64,000 nucleotides of DNA from Streptomyces sp. CGMCC 4.7035 (GCF_031583065.1 NZ_CP134053.1:4650001-4714000), one strand, 5' to 3'; positions 51,366 through 60,172 are shown, numbered from the stretch's first letter. The notes: generated by a model not told the origin, from the sequence alone. Numbers and translations: made by a program.

Positions 51366-52227
51366 AGATCGCCCTCGACCCGTACATGTTCCGCGCACTG
51401 CCGCTGGACGACATGGCGCGCACGGTCGCCGAACTCGGCTACGAGTACATCGAGTTGTCCCCACGGGACGACTTCATGCCGTTCTTCCTGCACCCCCGGG
51501 CGGACGACGAGCGGATCGCCGCGCTGAAGAAGTCCCTGCGCGCGCACGGCGTGAAGCTGTCCTCCGTCCTGCCCCTCTACAAGTGGTCCTCGCCCGACGA
51601 GACCGAACGGCAGACCGCCGTCCGCCACTGGAAGCGGATGATCGAGATCACCGCCGACCTCGAATGTCCGCTGATGAACTCGGAGTTCAATGGCCGCCCC
51701 GAGCGTGCCGCCGAGAGCGAGGCCGCCTTCTGGCGCTCACTGGAGGAACTGCTGCCGCTGTTCGAGCGTGAGGGCATCGCGCTCAATCTGGAGGCCCACC
51801 CGGACGACTTCTGCGAGGAGAACACGCCGGCGGTCGACCTCGTCCGTGCGATCAACAAGCCGTGGGTGAACTACCTTATTTGCGCACCCATTCTTTCCAC
51901 CTCTCGGGCGCGGACCCGACGGCGGACATCGCGGCCATGATGCGCTACGCCGGCGACAAGCTCCAGCACGTGCACATCGCCGACTCCTTCAACCACAAGG
52001 GCTCCTCCGGCCTGCGTTACATCCTCAATCCGCCCGGCACCACCGCCCGTATCCACCAGCACCTCGACATCGGCCAGGGTGAGGTCGACTGGGAGGCGTT
52101 CTTCGGCACCCTGCGCGAACTCGAATTCGACGGCGTCGCCACTGCCTGCGTCTTCGCCTGGGAGGAACGGGCCCGCGAGTCCTCGTCGATCATGCTGGAC
52201 CGCATCCGCAAGGAACTGGCCGGGTAG
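51362..52227 (+). pseudogene. Sugar-phosphate isomerase/epimerase (IolE/IolI-like), frameshifted
   Basis: A TIM-barrel AP-endonuclease-2-family protein coupled to the dehydrogenase by a GTGA overlap. The first frame from GTG 51362 runs VKIALDPYMFRALPLDDMAR to VDLVRAINKPWVNYLICAP and then fails near 51888. The correct continuation HSFHLSGADPTADIAAMMRY, KLQHVHIADSFNH lies in another frame and ends at 52227. One missing C in the CACCCATTC run (expected CAPHSFHLSG) explains it. Metal-ligand blocks are present on both sides (MNSEFNG, NLEAHPDD, HVHIADS). Either a recent inactivating deletion or a sequencing error. Confidence 0.82.
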
Positions 52228-52242
52228 GCCGACCCGGTCCCG

Positions 52243-52485
52243 TCAGTGGCCGGGTCCGAGATCGGCGGGCAGCACTCCGGCGGCCACGAGGCGGTCGTAG
52301 ATCTGCTGCTGGTGCTCGTCGAGGCCGGAGTAGAGCATGCGGTGCGCCGCGTTTTCCTCTTCCAGCGCCACCATCGGGTCCCAGTCGGGTCCCATCGCCG
52401 CGAGGAACTCCGCTCGCCGACGCGCTTCGTCGACGGTGAGATCCATCTCGAATATGTGATGGTCGGGGGTGTTCTCGTGGGCCAT
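52243..52485 (-). CDS. DUF6400-family small protein
   Basis: An 80-residue acidic protein: MAHENTPDHHIFEMDLTVDE, ARRRAEFLAAMGPDWDPMVA, ENAAHRMLYSGLDEHQQQIY, DRLVAAGVLP. This is the full length and pattern of the Streptomyces DUF6400 family, of unknown function. It is convergent with the isomerase gene with only 15 bp between stops. It follows the SDR gene on the same strand after 116 bp. Confidence 0.82.
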   Translation of the reverse strand: MAHENTPDHHIFEMDLTVDEARRRAEFLAAMGPDWDPMVALEEENAAHRMLYSGLDEHQQQIYDRLVAAGVLPADLGPGH

Positions 52486-52601
52486 GAGCGGGCTTTCCTA
52501 CAGGAATCCGGGCAGTTATTCGATATTTTTATCAGGAATATTCGGATTCCCGGAGCCGGCCGGGGGAGATCCTGGTCACGCCCGTCCGGAAACGGCAGTC
52601 G

Positions 52602-53369
52602 TCAGTGGATATGGAAGCCGCCGTTGACGTCGTACGTCGCGCCGGTGACGTAGCCGGATTCGGGCCTGACCAGGAAGGCGATGACGTCGGCCACGTCCTC
52701 GACGCCGCCGATACGGCCCATCGGGATGCCGGCGATCATGGCGGTTTTGCGCGTCTCGTCGAGCCTGCCCGCGGTGATGTCGGTGTCGATCAGGCTGGGC
52801 GCGACGGCGTTGACGGTGACCCCCGAGGGGCCGAGCTCGCGGGCCAGTGACCGGGCGAAGCCGAGGAGGGCGGCCTTGGACGCCGAGTAGGCCACTCCTC
52901 CGAAGACCCCTCCCCCGCGTTCGGCCGAGACCGAGGACAGGAAGACGATCCGGCCGAAGCCGCGGTCGGCCATGCCGGAGGCGACGCGGCGGGTGACCAG
53001 AAAGCTGCCGCGGACATTGACCTCGAAGATCCGGTCCCATTCCATGGGCGTGGCGTCGAGGAAGCGGGTGGGGGATGTGATCCCCGCGTTGTTGACGAGG
53101 GCGCCGACGGGCGGCAGTGCCGCCTCGACCGCCGTGATCGCGGCGTCCACCGCGTCGGGGTCGGTCACGTCGACCGCGAGGGCCAAGGTCTCCACCCCGT
53201 GCCGGGCGGCCACGTCGCGGGCTGTGTCCTGTGCGCCCTCCTCGTCCAGGTCGAGTACGGCGATGCGGTAGCCCGTCGCGGCGAGTGCGTGCGCGGTGGC
53301 CCGGCCGATGCCGCGGCGGGATCCCGCTCCGGTGACGACGGCGGTGCGGGGCGTGTGCTCGGTGACCAT
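52602..53369 (-). CDS. Short-chain dehydrogenase/reductase (FabG-like)
   Basis: A 255-residue classical SDR. Motifs: VVTGAGSRRGIGRATAHALA, LVNNAGITSPTRFLDATP, IVFLSSVSAERGGG with catalytic Ser, YSASKAALLGFARSLARELG with YxxxK, and the C-terminal GYVTGATYDVNGGFHIH. Start MVTEHTPRTAV has GGAGAA ahead. It is likely a 3-ketoacyl or sugar/alcohol dehydrogenase using NAD(P)H. It lies 79 bp downstream of the second arsR on the same strand, so the repressor and SDR may share a transcript. Confidence 0.88.
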   Translation of the reverse strand: MVTEHTPRTAVVTGAGSRRGIGRATAHALAATGYRIAVLDLDEEGAQDTARDVAARHGVETLALAVDVTDPDAVDAAITAVEAALPPVGALVNNAGITSPTRFLDATPMEWDRIFEVNVRGSFLVTRRVASGMADRGFGRIVFLSSVSAERGGGVFGGVAYSASKAALLGFARSLARELGPSGVTVNAVAPSLIDTDITAGRLDETRKTAMIAGIPMGRIGGVEDVADVIAFLVRPESGYVTGATYDVNGGFHIH

Positions 53370-53448
53370 GCTGTTCTCCTGTGCGCGGCGGGCGGTCCGG
53401 CCGGGGAGAGGCTTCCCGTCCACACGCACCTTGATGGCCACCTCGGGG

Positions 53449-53799
53449 CTACGACCGCGGCCGGGGCTCCGACTCCGCGGCGCGCAGGTCGGCGAGGAGT
53501 TCGGCCTGCCCGGCCAACACACCGGAGAGGATGGTACGGGCGACCCGGAGCAGTTCCGCGACGTGCGGACTGGTCAGCGAGTAGTACACGGTCGAGCCCT
53601 CCTTGCGGGTCACGACCAGGTTCGCCCGTCGCAGCACGGCCAGCTGCTGCGACAGATGCGCGGGCTCGATGCCCACCTCGGGCAACATCTCGGCGACCGC
53701 GTGCTCACGCTCGCTCAGCAGCTCCAGGACGCGGATGCGCGCTGGATGGCCGAGCGTCTTGAAGAACTCGGCCTTGAGTTGGTACAGCGGCGCGGTCAC
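53449..53799 (-). CDS. ArsR-family winged-helix repressor (copy 2)
   Basis: A 116-residue paralogue of the repressor at 2045-2386: MTAPLYQLKAEFFKTLGHPA, RIRVLELLSEREHAVAEMLP, HLSQQLAVLRRANLVVTRKE, STVYYSLTSPHVAELL. Recognition-helix residues LSQQLAVLRR are the same in both. It has no cysteine, so no thiolate metal site. It is separated from its likely operator (53998-54017) by about 200 bp. It may now also control the second sulP, whose own arsR has been deleted. Confidence 0.9.
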   Translation of the reverse strand: MTAPLYQLKAEFFKTLGHPARIRVLELLSEREHAVAEMLPEVGIEPAHLSQQLAVLRRANLVVTRKEGSTVYYSLTSPHVAELLRVARTILSGVLAGQAELLADLRAAESEPRPRS

Positions 53800-53997
53800 C
53801 GTGCCGCCCCCTCCTCTGCGCAGGACCGCGACGGTACCCGTCGTCCCTGCCGGTCCTCGGTACGTCGCATCCGCTCACCCGTCAAAGCCATGCGACACAT
53901 TCTCGCGTGCCCCACCGGCGGGACCGAACCCGCCCAGCGGGAACCGGTCCACCCGAACCCCACGGCTTCAACGACGCCCATCAGTGATGACCTCGAT

Positions 53998-54017
53998 AAT
54001 TGCCAACATTAGCAAGA
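53998..54017. promoter_or_regulatory. Degenerate ArsR operator before arsR copy 2
   Basis: AATTGCCAACATTAGCAAGA keeps the TTGC-N8-GCAA core (54000-54015) of the two perfect sulP operators. It lies between the ATPase stop (54044) and the arsR gene, where the promoter must be. Degeneracy in the outer right arm suggests weaker or autoregulatory binding (inference). Confidence 0.55.
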
Positions 54018-54043
54018 TGGCATCCACCCACTGTGCGCCCTGT

Positions 54044-54490
54044 TCAGAGAGGAAGGGTGACCCAGATGCTCTTGCCCTTGCCGTCGGCGTCGCCGCGTAC
54101 GACCGCGGTGCCGCCGAGGCCGAGTGTGAGCTCCATGACGGTGGCGAGCCCGCCGGTGCCGGGGCCGACGGCCGTGCCGTACAGCCGGGGCCGACAGGGG
54201 TGCCGGTCGTGGACGGCGAGGGCCAGACAGTCCTCGCCCGCCGCGTAGACGACGGTGAGCTGCGGGGAGAGGTCGGCGGCGTGCCGGACGCTGTTGGTGA
54301 CCAGTTCGCCGAGGATCAGCAGCGCCGGATCCGCGACGGGGTGGCGCAGGCCGATTCCCCATTCGACCAGCGCCTGTTCGGCGGTCTCACGGGCCAGGCG
54401 AACCGCCGCGGGCTCGCTCGGCAGGGTGAGCACGTGCCGATACGGCAGCGCCTGAAGTTGCGTGGACATCAGCTCTCCGGCTGCGCTCAT
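54044..54490 (-). CDS. Anti-sigma-type HATPase (RsbW/SpoIIAB-like)
   Basis: A 148-residue GHKL ATPase-like serine kinase: ARETAEQALVEWGIGLRHPV, ILGELVTNSVRHA (N box), AVHDRHPCRPRLYGTAVGPG and TGGLATVMEL (G1/G2 boxes). The Streptomyces anti-sigma/regulatory ATPase family is large. Here the ATG overlaps the stop of the second SulP (ATGA, 54487-54490). As SulP ends in a STAS domain, the fold of anti-sigma-factor antagonists that such kinases bind or phosphorylate, a functional partnership is possible (inference). Confidence 0.85.
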   Translation of the reverse strand: MSAAGELMSTQLQALPYRHVLTLPSEPAAVRLARETAEQALVEWGIGLRHPVADPALLILGELVTNSVRHAADLSPQLTVVYAAGEDCLALAVHDRHPCRPRLYGTAVGPGTGGLATVMELTLGLGGTAVVRGDADGKGKSIWVTLPL

Positions 54491-56220
54491 CGGACGGGTT
54501 CCTCGCCGGCGACTGCCGTTCTGGGCGCGGTCCTGCGCGCCGCGGCCGACAGGATTCCGGCCGACTCCAGGTGGTCGCGCGCACCCCGGATCGCCTCGGG
54601 CGTGGAGGCGTACTCCCGGCCCTCGTGGAGCAGCAGATCGAGGGCGCCCACCGAATCGAGCACCTGGCGCTGACCGGCGCGTATCCCGGAGGCCATGACG
54701 ACGATGCCGCGCCGCTTCAGCTTCTGCACCGCGTCCTTGAGGACCAGCGCCCCGGTCGCATCCATCGTCGACACCCGCGACATCCGCAGGATGACCACCC
54801 GTACGTCCGCGACGTCGGTCAGCTCCAGCAGGAAGCGGTGGGCGGCGGCGAAGAACAGCGGACCGTCGATGCGGTAGGCGACGATGTGCTCGGCGAGCAG
54901 CTCGTGCTCCTCGGCACTGTGGTCGCCCCGGTCGAGCGGCACCTGGTCGAGGCGGGCCTGCTTGGCCACGGCACGCAGCGCCAGGGCGCCGGCGACGACC
55001 AGGCCGATGATGACGGCGTACACCAGGTCCAGGGCCAGGGTCGCCACGGCGGTCAGCACGAGGATCAGCGCGTCCGAGCGGGTCGCTTTCGCCATCGCCC
55101 GCAGCGAACCGACCTCGACCATGCGGATCGCGGTGGCCAGCAGGACGCCGGCGAGGGCGGCGAGCGGGATCTTCGAGACGAGGGGCGCCGCCGCGAAGAC
55201 GATCACGGCGAGGATCGCGGCGTGGGTGAGGGCGGCGAGCCGGGAGTTCGCGCCGGTGCGGACGTTGACCGCGGTGCGGGCGATCGCGCCGGTGGCGGGC
55301 ACGCCGCCGAACAGCGGGGCGGCGATGTTGGCCAGCCCCTGTCCGAACAGTTCCCGGTCCGGGTCGTGCTTCTGCCCCACCGTCATGCCGTCGGCGACCG
55401 AGGCCGACAGGAGCGACTCCAGCGCGGCCAGGGCGGCCACCGCAACGGCCGGGGCGAGAAGCGTGCCGAGGGCTCCCGGGTCGAGGAAGGACAGCGAGGG
55501 GGCGGGCAGCCCGGACGGCAGTTCCCCGATCGGTTTCGCCGCGTCCAGGCCCGCGGCCCGCGCCACGATCGTCGCCGCGATCACGGCCAGGAGGGAGAAC
55601 GGGACGGTCGGCCGCCACCGCGCGCCGACCAGCATGACGGCGGCCACGGCGGCCGCGAAGCCGACGGCGGTCCAGTTCGGCGACTTCGCGAACTCCCCCA
55701 CCGCCCGCCAGGTGACGACGAGTACCCGGTCGCCCTCGGGCTTGGGCACGCCGAGGGCGTTCGGGATCTGCTGGAGGCCGATCACACAGGCGATACCGAG
55801 CGTGAAGCCCTCGACGACCGGGGCCGGCACATACTGCATGTACTTCCCGGCCCGCAGCGCGGCCAGCGCGACCAGCATGACGCCCGCCATCACCCCGACC
55901 GTCAGCACGCCCGTCGGCCCGTACCGGCCCACGATCGGCACGAGTACCACCGTCATGGCGCCGGTCGGCCCGGACACCTGGAGATTCGACCCGCCGAACA
56001 GCGCGGCGAGCGCGCCCGCGACCACCGCGGTCGCCAGCCCCGCCGCCGCGCCCAGCCCGGACGAGACACCGAAGCCGAGGGCGAGCGGCAGCGCCACGAT
56101 CGCCACGGTCAGGCCCGCGAGCAGGTCCCGGCGCGGGTCGCGCCGCATCTGAACCAGATCGGCACGACCGGGCAGCAAGGGCGCGATCCGGGTCCGCGCC
56201 CGGCTGATCGGCGAGGTCAT
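54487..56220 (-). CDS. SulP-family anion permease with STAS domain (copy 2)
   Basis: A 577-residue near-duplicate of the protein at 312-2048, with the same entry segment LAGLTVAIVALPLALGFGVS, the loop GQKHDPDRELFGQGLANIAA and STAS region YRIDGPLFFAAAHRF / VSTMDATGALVLKD. Differences concentrate at the N-terminus (MTSPISRARTRIAPLLPGRA) and the last 25 residues. The start at 56220 overlaps the stop of a 12-codon arsR relic (56217-56255) as ATGA. Downstream it is coupled to an anti-sigma-type ATPase rather than to a PPOX protein. Confidence 0.93.
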   Translation of the reverse strand: MTSPISRARTRIAPLLPGRADLVQMRRDPRRDLLAGLTVAIVALPLALGFGVSSGLGAAAGLATAVVAGALAALFGGSNLQVSGPTGAMTVVLVPIVGRYGPTGVLTVGVMAGVMLVALAALRAGKYMQYVPAPVVEGFTLGIACVIGLQQIPNALGVPKPEGDRVLVVTWRAVGEFAKSPNWTAVGFAAAVAAVMLVGARWRPTVPFSLLAVIAATIVARAAGLDAAKPIGELPSGLPAPSLSFLDPGALGTLLAPAVAVAALAALESLLSASVADGMTVGQKHDPDRELFGQGLANIAAPLFGGVPATGAIARTAVNVRTGANSRLAALTHAAILAVIVFAAAPLVSKIPLAALAGVLLATAIRMVEVGSLRAMAKATRSDALILVLTAVATLALDLVYAVIIGLVVAGALALRAVAKQARLDQVPLDRGDHSAEEHELLAEHIVAYRIDGPLFFAAAHRFLLELTDVADVRVVILRMSRVSTMDATGALVLKDAVQKLKRRGIVVMASGIRAGQRQVLDSVGALDLLLHEGREYASTPEAIRGARDHLESAGILSAAARRTAPRTAVAGEEPVR

Positions 56221-56255
56221 CGCGCGGCGACCTCGGTTTCCCGCAACTCGGACAC
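56217..56255 (-). pseudogene. arsR relic: 12-codon leader peptide after in-frame deletion
   Basis: From GTG 56255 the DNA reads MSELRETEVAAR and TGA. The first two codons and the GAGGGGG ribosome site equal the start of arsR at locus 1; the last ten match its C-terminus (ELREAEVAAR). Everything between is missing, and the reading frame is intact. The stop overlaps the sulP start as ATGA, as the full arsR does at locus 1. The short ORF may thus keep translational coupling to sulP while removing the local repressor. Confidence 0.8.
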
Positions 56256-56380
56256 GACCCCCTCGGCTTCCCCTACGAAGGTCCCACCCCTGCGGGGCGG
56301 ACACGGTAGACGTCGGACACGTATGCGCTGCACCCGCGGCTACCGGATTCGAACGAGTGCAGCCACCTCAGCATGTAACC

Positions 56381-56400
56381 AATTGCAAAATTTCGCAATT
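56381..56400. promoter_or_regulatory. ArsR-type palindromic operator of sulP locus 2
   Basis: Identical 20-mer to that at 2515-2534 (AATTGCAAAATTTCGCAATT), with conserved flank TTACATGCTG on the minus strand. It begins 2 bp after the region containing the stop (56402) of the small membrane-protein gene. The retained operator suggests that this sulP is still repressed, in trans, by one of the ArsR paralogues. Confidence 0.7.
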
Positions 56401-56401
56401 C

Positions 56402-56950
56402 CTACATCTGTTCATGGCGATTCCCGGCGGGCCGCCTCGTGTACGTGATCGCGGCGGTGAGGAACAGAGCGACGACCAGGGCCGGAACGGCAGCGACCAC
56501 CCACCGGTCCAAGCCGTCGTCAGGCCCGGTGGCCACCAGTACGGCCGCCGTGACCCCCGCGGCGATCAGCCCGAAGGCCATCAGGGCGGTGAAGACGTTC
56601 CGCGTCCGGTCGGTACCGATCAGGGGCGAGCCGTGACGCAGCTCCGCCCAGTGACGGGCGGCCTCCCGCACCTCGCGCCTGCGCTGCACCGCCGCGCGTG
56701 CCCTGAGGCCCACCGTGACGGCGGCCCCCGTCACGGCCGTGGCACCGGGCATCCACCACGCCTCGGCCAGCAGGAGCAGTACGGCGACGACCCCGGTCGT
56801 GCTCCAGCCGCTCAGACAGGCCGCGGCGGCGGTACGGCGGGAAACGGGGCGGTCGGCGCCGGCCCGCAGATCGGCGAGCGCCGGCAGATACCAGACGCAA
56901 CCGGAGGCGGTCACCATCGCGATGCCGAGGGCCGGCACAGTGTGGGACAC
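56402..56950 (-). CDS. Small membrane protein downstream of ctaD
   Basis: A 182-residue protein with four or five hydrophobic stretches: VPALGIAMVTASGCVWYLPA, TTGVVAVLLLLAEAWW, ALMAFGLIAAGVTAAVLVAT and VVAAVPALVVALFLTAAITY. An Arg-rich cytosolic loop (RARAAVQRRREVREAARHW) lies between. I recognise no named family. The ATG is 3 bp past the ctaD stop, so it is cotranscribed and may assist assembly or be an accessory of the oxidase. The last codons abut the sulP2 operator. Confidence 0.7.
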   Translation of the reverse strand: MSHTVPALGIAMVTASGCVWYLPALADLRAGADRPVSRRTAAAACLSGWSTTGVVAVLLLLAEAWWMPGATAVTGAAVTVGLRARAAVQRRREVREAARHWAELRHGSPLIGTDRTRNVFTALMAFGLIAAGVTAAVLVATGPDDGLDRWVVAAVPALVVALFLTAAITYTRRPAGNRHEQM

Positions 56951-56953
56951 GGC

Positions 56954-58654
56954 TCACCCCGCCGAGTCGGCCGCGGCGATCTCGGGATGGTGCAGGTCGA
57001 ACGCCGGGGATTCGCTGCGGATACGGGGCAGGGTGGTGAAGTTGTGCCGCGGCGGCGGGCAGGAGGTCGCCCACTCCAGCGAACGGCCGTAGCCCCATGG
57101 GTCGTCGACCTCCACCGGCCGGCCGTACTTGGCGGTCTTCCAGACGTTGTAGAAGAACGGCAGGATCGACAGGCCCAGCAGGAACGCGCCGATCGTGGAC
57201 AGCGTGTTGAGGGCGGTGAAGCCGTCGGCGGCCAGATAGTCCGCGTACCGGCGGGGCATTCCCTCGGCGCCCAGCCAGTGCTGGACCAGGAAGGTCAGGT
57301 GGAAACCGATCGTGAGCGTCCAGAAGGTGATCTTGCCGAGGCGCTCGTCGAGCATCTTGCCGGTGAACTTGGGCCACCAGAAGTGGAATCCGGCGAACAT
57401 CGCGTACACGACCGTACCGAAGACCGTGTAGTGGAAGTGCGCCACCACGAAGTACGAGTCGGACAGGTGGAAGTCCATCGGCGGCGAGGCCAGGATCACG
57501 CCCGTCAGACCGCCGAAGACGAAGGTGATGAGAAAGCCGACGGTCCACAGCATCGGCGTCTCGAAGGAGAGGCTGCCCTTCCACATCGTGCCGATCCAGT
57601 TGAAGAACTTCACTCCGGTCGGCACCGCGATCAGGAAGGTCATGAAGGAGAAGAAGGGCAGCAGCACCCCGCCGGTCACATACATGTGGTGCGCCCACAC
57701 CGTCACGCTCAGGCCCGCGATCGCGATCGTCGCGCCGATCAGTCCCATGTAGCCGAACATCGGCTTGCGGGAGAAGACCGGGATGACCTCGGAGACGATC
57801 CCGAAGAACGGCAGCGCCAGGATGTACACCTCGGGGTGGCCGAAGAACCAGAACAGGTGCTGCCACAGCAGCGCCCCGCCGTTGGCCGCGTCGAAGACAT
57901 GGCTGCCGAACTTGCGGTCGCACTCCAGCGCGAACAGCGCGGCCGCCAGGACCGGGAACACGATCAGGATCAGCAGCGCGGTCAGCAGCACGTTCCACAC
58001 GAAGATCGGCATGCGGAACATGGTCATGCCCGGCGCGCGCATGCAGACGATCGTGGTGATGAAGTTGACCGCGCCCAGGATCGAACCGAAGCCCGAGAGC
58101 GCGACCCCCATGATCCACAGGTCGGCGCCGAGCCCCGGCGAGTGGACCGCGTCGGACAGCGGGGCGTACAGGAACCACCCGAAGTCGGCGGCCCCGCCCG
58201 GGGTGAGGAAGCCGAACGCCGCGATCGAGGAGCCGAACAGGAACAGCCAGTAGGCGAGCATGTTCAGACGGGGAAAGGCCACGTCCGGGGCCCCGATCTG
58301 CAGCGGCATGATCCAGTTCGCGAAGCCGGTGAACAGCGGCATCGCGAACATCAGCAGCATGATCGAACCATGCATCGTGAACGCCTGGTTGAACTGCTCG
58401 TTCGACATGATCTGCAGGCCCGGCCGGGCGAGTTCGGCACGCATCATCAGCGCCATCACGCCACCGACGATGAAGAACACGAACGCGGTGACCAGGTACA
58501 TCGTCCCGATCTTCTTGTGATCGGTGGTCGTCAGCCACTCCACCCACGACGGCCGTGCCGCCGCGTGCTCCGTCCGTCCGGACGTCTCGTCCACCACGGA
58601 GACCTCGGCCCTCGGCCGCGCGATCTCCACCTGTTGCATCTGTGCCTCGTCCAC
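56954..58654 (-). CDS. ctaD: Cytochrome c oxidase subunit I (aa3-type)
   Basis: A 566-residue heme-copper oxidase catalytic subunit in the plasma membrane. It has [20 protein letters not shown] (TM1), [15 protein letters not shown] with a heme-a His, [20 protein letters not shown] with the CuB His-Tyr crosslink pair, [11 protein letters not shown] with the two CuB His, and [20 protein letters not shown] with heme-a3 and heme-a His. GTG 58654 is preferred for GGGAGGAC upstream; ATG 58639 is possible. There is no subunit II, III or IV gene beside it, so it is probably an extra paralogue of the main ctaCDFE locus (inference). Confidence 0.93.
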   Translation of the reverse strand: MDEAQMQQVEIARPRAEVSVVDETSGRTEHAAARPSWVEWLTTTDHKKIGTMYLVTAFVFFIVGGVMALMMRAELARPGLQIMSNEQFNQAFTMHGSIMLLMFAMPLFTGFANWIMPLQIGAPDVAFPRLNMLAYWLFLFGSSIAAFGFLTPGGAADFGWFLYAPLSDAVHSPGLGADLWIMGVALSGFGSILGAVNFITTIVCMRAPGMTMFRMPIFVWNVLLTALLILIVFPVLAAALFALECDRKFGSHVFDAANGGALLWQHLFWFFGHPEVYILALPFFGIVSEVIPVFSRKPMFGYMGLIGATIAIAGLSVTVWAHHMYVTGGVLLPFFSFMTFLIAVPTGVKFFNWIGTMWKGSLSFETPMLWTVGFLITFVFGGLTGVILASPPMDFHLSDSYFVVAHFHYTVFGTVVYAMFAGFHFWWPKFTGKMLDERLGKITFWTLTIGFHLTFLVQHWLGAEGMPRRYADYLAADGFTALNTLSTIGAFLLGLSILPFFYNVWKTAKYGRPVEVDDPWGYGRSLEWATSCPPPRHNFTTLPRIRSESPAFDLHHPEIAAADSAG

Positions 58655-58860
58655 CGGACGGCGTCCTCCCCATCTGCTCGTGTCGTCGACGAGCCGGGAA
58701 GTGCCGTGGGTGCGGGAACGGACCTGGCCCTTCCCGGCCGCCGGCCTCATGATCGTCGGAGGGGTACCTGGTCCCGATAGGGCCGACCAGTCCCTGCCAG
58801 GGGCCCGGCCCAGGGCCCAACGGCCCCTCCTCGGCCCCCTGAGGGGATGAACAGGACATC

Positions 58861-58899
58861 CGCGACCTGCCCACCGACGTGGTCGGCGGGCAGGTCGCG
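58861..58899. terminator. Strong stem-loop after the VKOR gene
   Basis: CGCGACCTGCCC (58861-58872) pairs perfectly with GGGCAGGTCGCG (58888-58899); an inner CCGAC/GTCGG stem extends it. It lies 18 bp after the VKOR stop on the minus strand, separating VKOR from ctaD. Confidence 0.8.
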
Positions 58900-58916
58900 G
58901 GCGCGGCGAGGCAGGT

Positions 58917-59585
58917 TCACAGCAGCGTCTGCCAGTAGGACCAAAAGCGCGTGCCGATCAGCATCACGATGCTGAGGTACCAGGTGACCGGCACCACCCA
59001 GTGGAACTCCAGCGCCCCGGCGACCAGGGCGCGAGGCGCTCGGACGATCCCGTGCCGCAGGTTGTGCACGGTGGTGTACCAGAACAGGGCGATGGTGGCC
59101 GCCCAGGCCAGACAGCACCACAGGCACAGCGCGCCGATCTCGTACAGCGCCTGGGTCATCAGCCACATGCAGAAGGCCACGCCGAGCAGCGCGCCGGCGT
59201 TGAGCCCGAGCCAGAACCAGCGCCGGAAGCGGGCCCCGGCCAGCAGCGCGGCGCCGGCCGCGACGACGACCGGGTACGCGAGCAGTCCGATCAGCGGGTT
59301 GGGGAACCCGAAGACGCCGGCCTGGTGACTGCGCATCACGTTCGTGCACGACACCACCGGGCTCAGATTGCACGACGGGGTGAAGCCCGGGTCCTGGAGC
59401 AGCTGGAACTTGTCGATGGTGATGACGAACGAGGCGAGGATCCCGAGTGCCCCGGTCACGATCAGCAGCCAGGCGAAGGCACGGGAGGCACCGGTCGCAC
59501 CTTCGGGTGTGATCCCGCGTCGTCCTCCGTCCTCCTCGCCGGCCCTGGTAGTGAGGTGGTGCACGGTCGTGGTGGTGCTGGTCAT
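58917..59585 (-). CDS. Vitamin K epoxide reductase-family protein (VKOR)
   Basis: A 222-residue, ~5-TM disulfide-forming protein that passes electrons from DsbA-like partners to quinone. Features are [20 protein letters not shown] (TM1), the periplasmic loop Cys pair [29 protein letters not shown], and active-site CxxC in [15 protein letters not shown] 59585 overlaps the stop of the SLOG-like gene as ATGA. No thioredoxin domain is fused. In actinobacteria VKOR replaces DsbB. Confidence 0.9.
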   Translation of the reverse strand: MTSTTTTVHHLTTRAGEEDGGRRGITPEGATGASRAFAWLLIVTGALGILASFVITIDKFQLLQDPGFTPSCNLSPVVSCTNVMRSHQAGVFGFPNPLIGLLAYPVVVAAGAALLAGARFRRWFWLGLNAGALLGVAFCMWLMTQALYEIGALCLWCCLAWAATIALFWYTTVHNLRHGIVRAPRALVAGALEFHWVVPVTWYLSIVMLIGTRFWSYWQTLL

Positions 59586-60172
59586 CGGAGTTGTTCCGCC
59601 TCGCTCGTACTCTGCGTGGGCTCGGTGCCCACGACGGCCGATGGGTGAGTGACATCGCGCGGCCCGCGGCCGCCGTCCTGTTCCGGTGCGCCGGGCGCGG
59701 CCTCGCGGACGGCCCCCGCCGGCCACACGACCTCCACCGGGACGCCGTGTGCGCGGGCGTACGCCACCAGATGTGCCGTGGCGTCGCGGCCGTTGCTCGG
59801 GGAGCCGTCCCAGACGGCCACCAGACGGCCGCAGTCCGCGACCATCCGCTCGTCCGCGCCTACGCAGGCGTCGCGGTCGCCGGGGTCGTACGCGAGCAGG
59901 CGTACCTGCTGGGCCAGGGTGAGCAACTCGCCCGTCGCCGCCCGGTCACGCCACGGCGGTATCGCGGGAACCGTCCGATGCGCGGGGATCACCACGACCA
60001 GTGGCCGCCCCGCCGCCCGCACCGCCCTGCCGAACACCACCGGTGCCCCGGCGCCCGCGCGCACCAGACCGGACTGCTGCCCGGGCAGGCGCTCCAGCAC
60101 CGCCCGCAGCTCGGCCTCCACCAGTTTCAGCGTGCCCGGGGTCAGGTCCGCGTGCCCCACCGCCGCGATCAT
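59582..60172 (-). CDS. SLOG/Rossmann-like nucleotide-binding protein
   Basis: A 196-residue soluble protein: MIAAVGHADLTPGTLKLVEA, GAGAPVVFGRAVRAAGRPLV, ACVGADERMVADCGRLVAVW, DGSPSNGRDATAHLVAYARA, HGVPVEVVWP. The WDG-x-x-x-x-GRDATAHLV block is like the ligand-binding G-x-x-x-T segment of SLOG/LOG-type Rossmann proteins. Function unknown; related domains sense or process nucleotides. ATG 60172 follows GAGGAAG. It is translationally coupled to VKOR downstream, an uncommon pairing. Confidence 0.65.
   Translation of the reverse strand: MIAAVGHADLTPGTLKLVEAELRAVLERLPGQQSGLVRAGAGAPVVFGRAVRAAGRPLVVVIPAHRTVPAIPPWRDRAATGELLTLAQQVRLLAYDPGDRDACVGADERMVADCGRLVAVWDGSPSNGRDATAHLVAYARAHGVPVEVVWPAGAVREAAPGAPEQDGGRGPRDVTHPSAVVGTEPTQSTSEAEQLR

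Noticed and set aside
54571..56448. 625-codon plus-strand frame opposite the second sulP
   Set aside because: Antisense shadow; the similar frame opposite the first sulP merely reflects duplication of the real gene.
56357..58780. Long plus-strand frame of ~800 codons opposite ctaD
   Set aside because: It is antisense to an unmistakable cytochrome oxidase gene, and its product is a low-complexity His/Arg/Gln/Asp mixture typical of GC-rich shadow frames.
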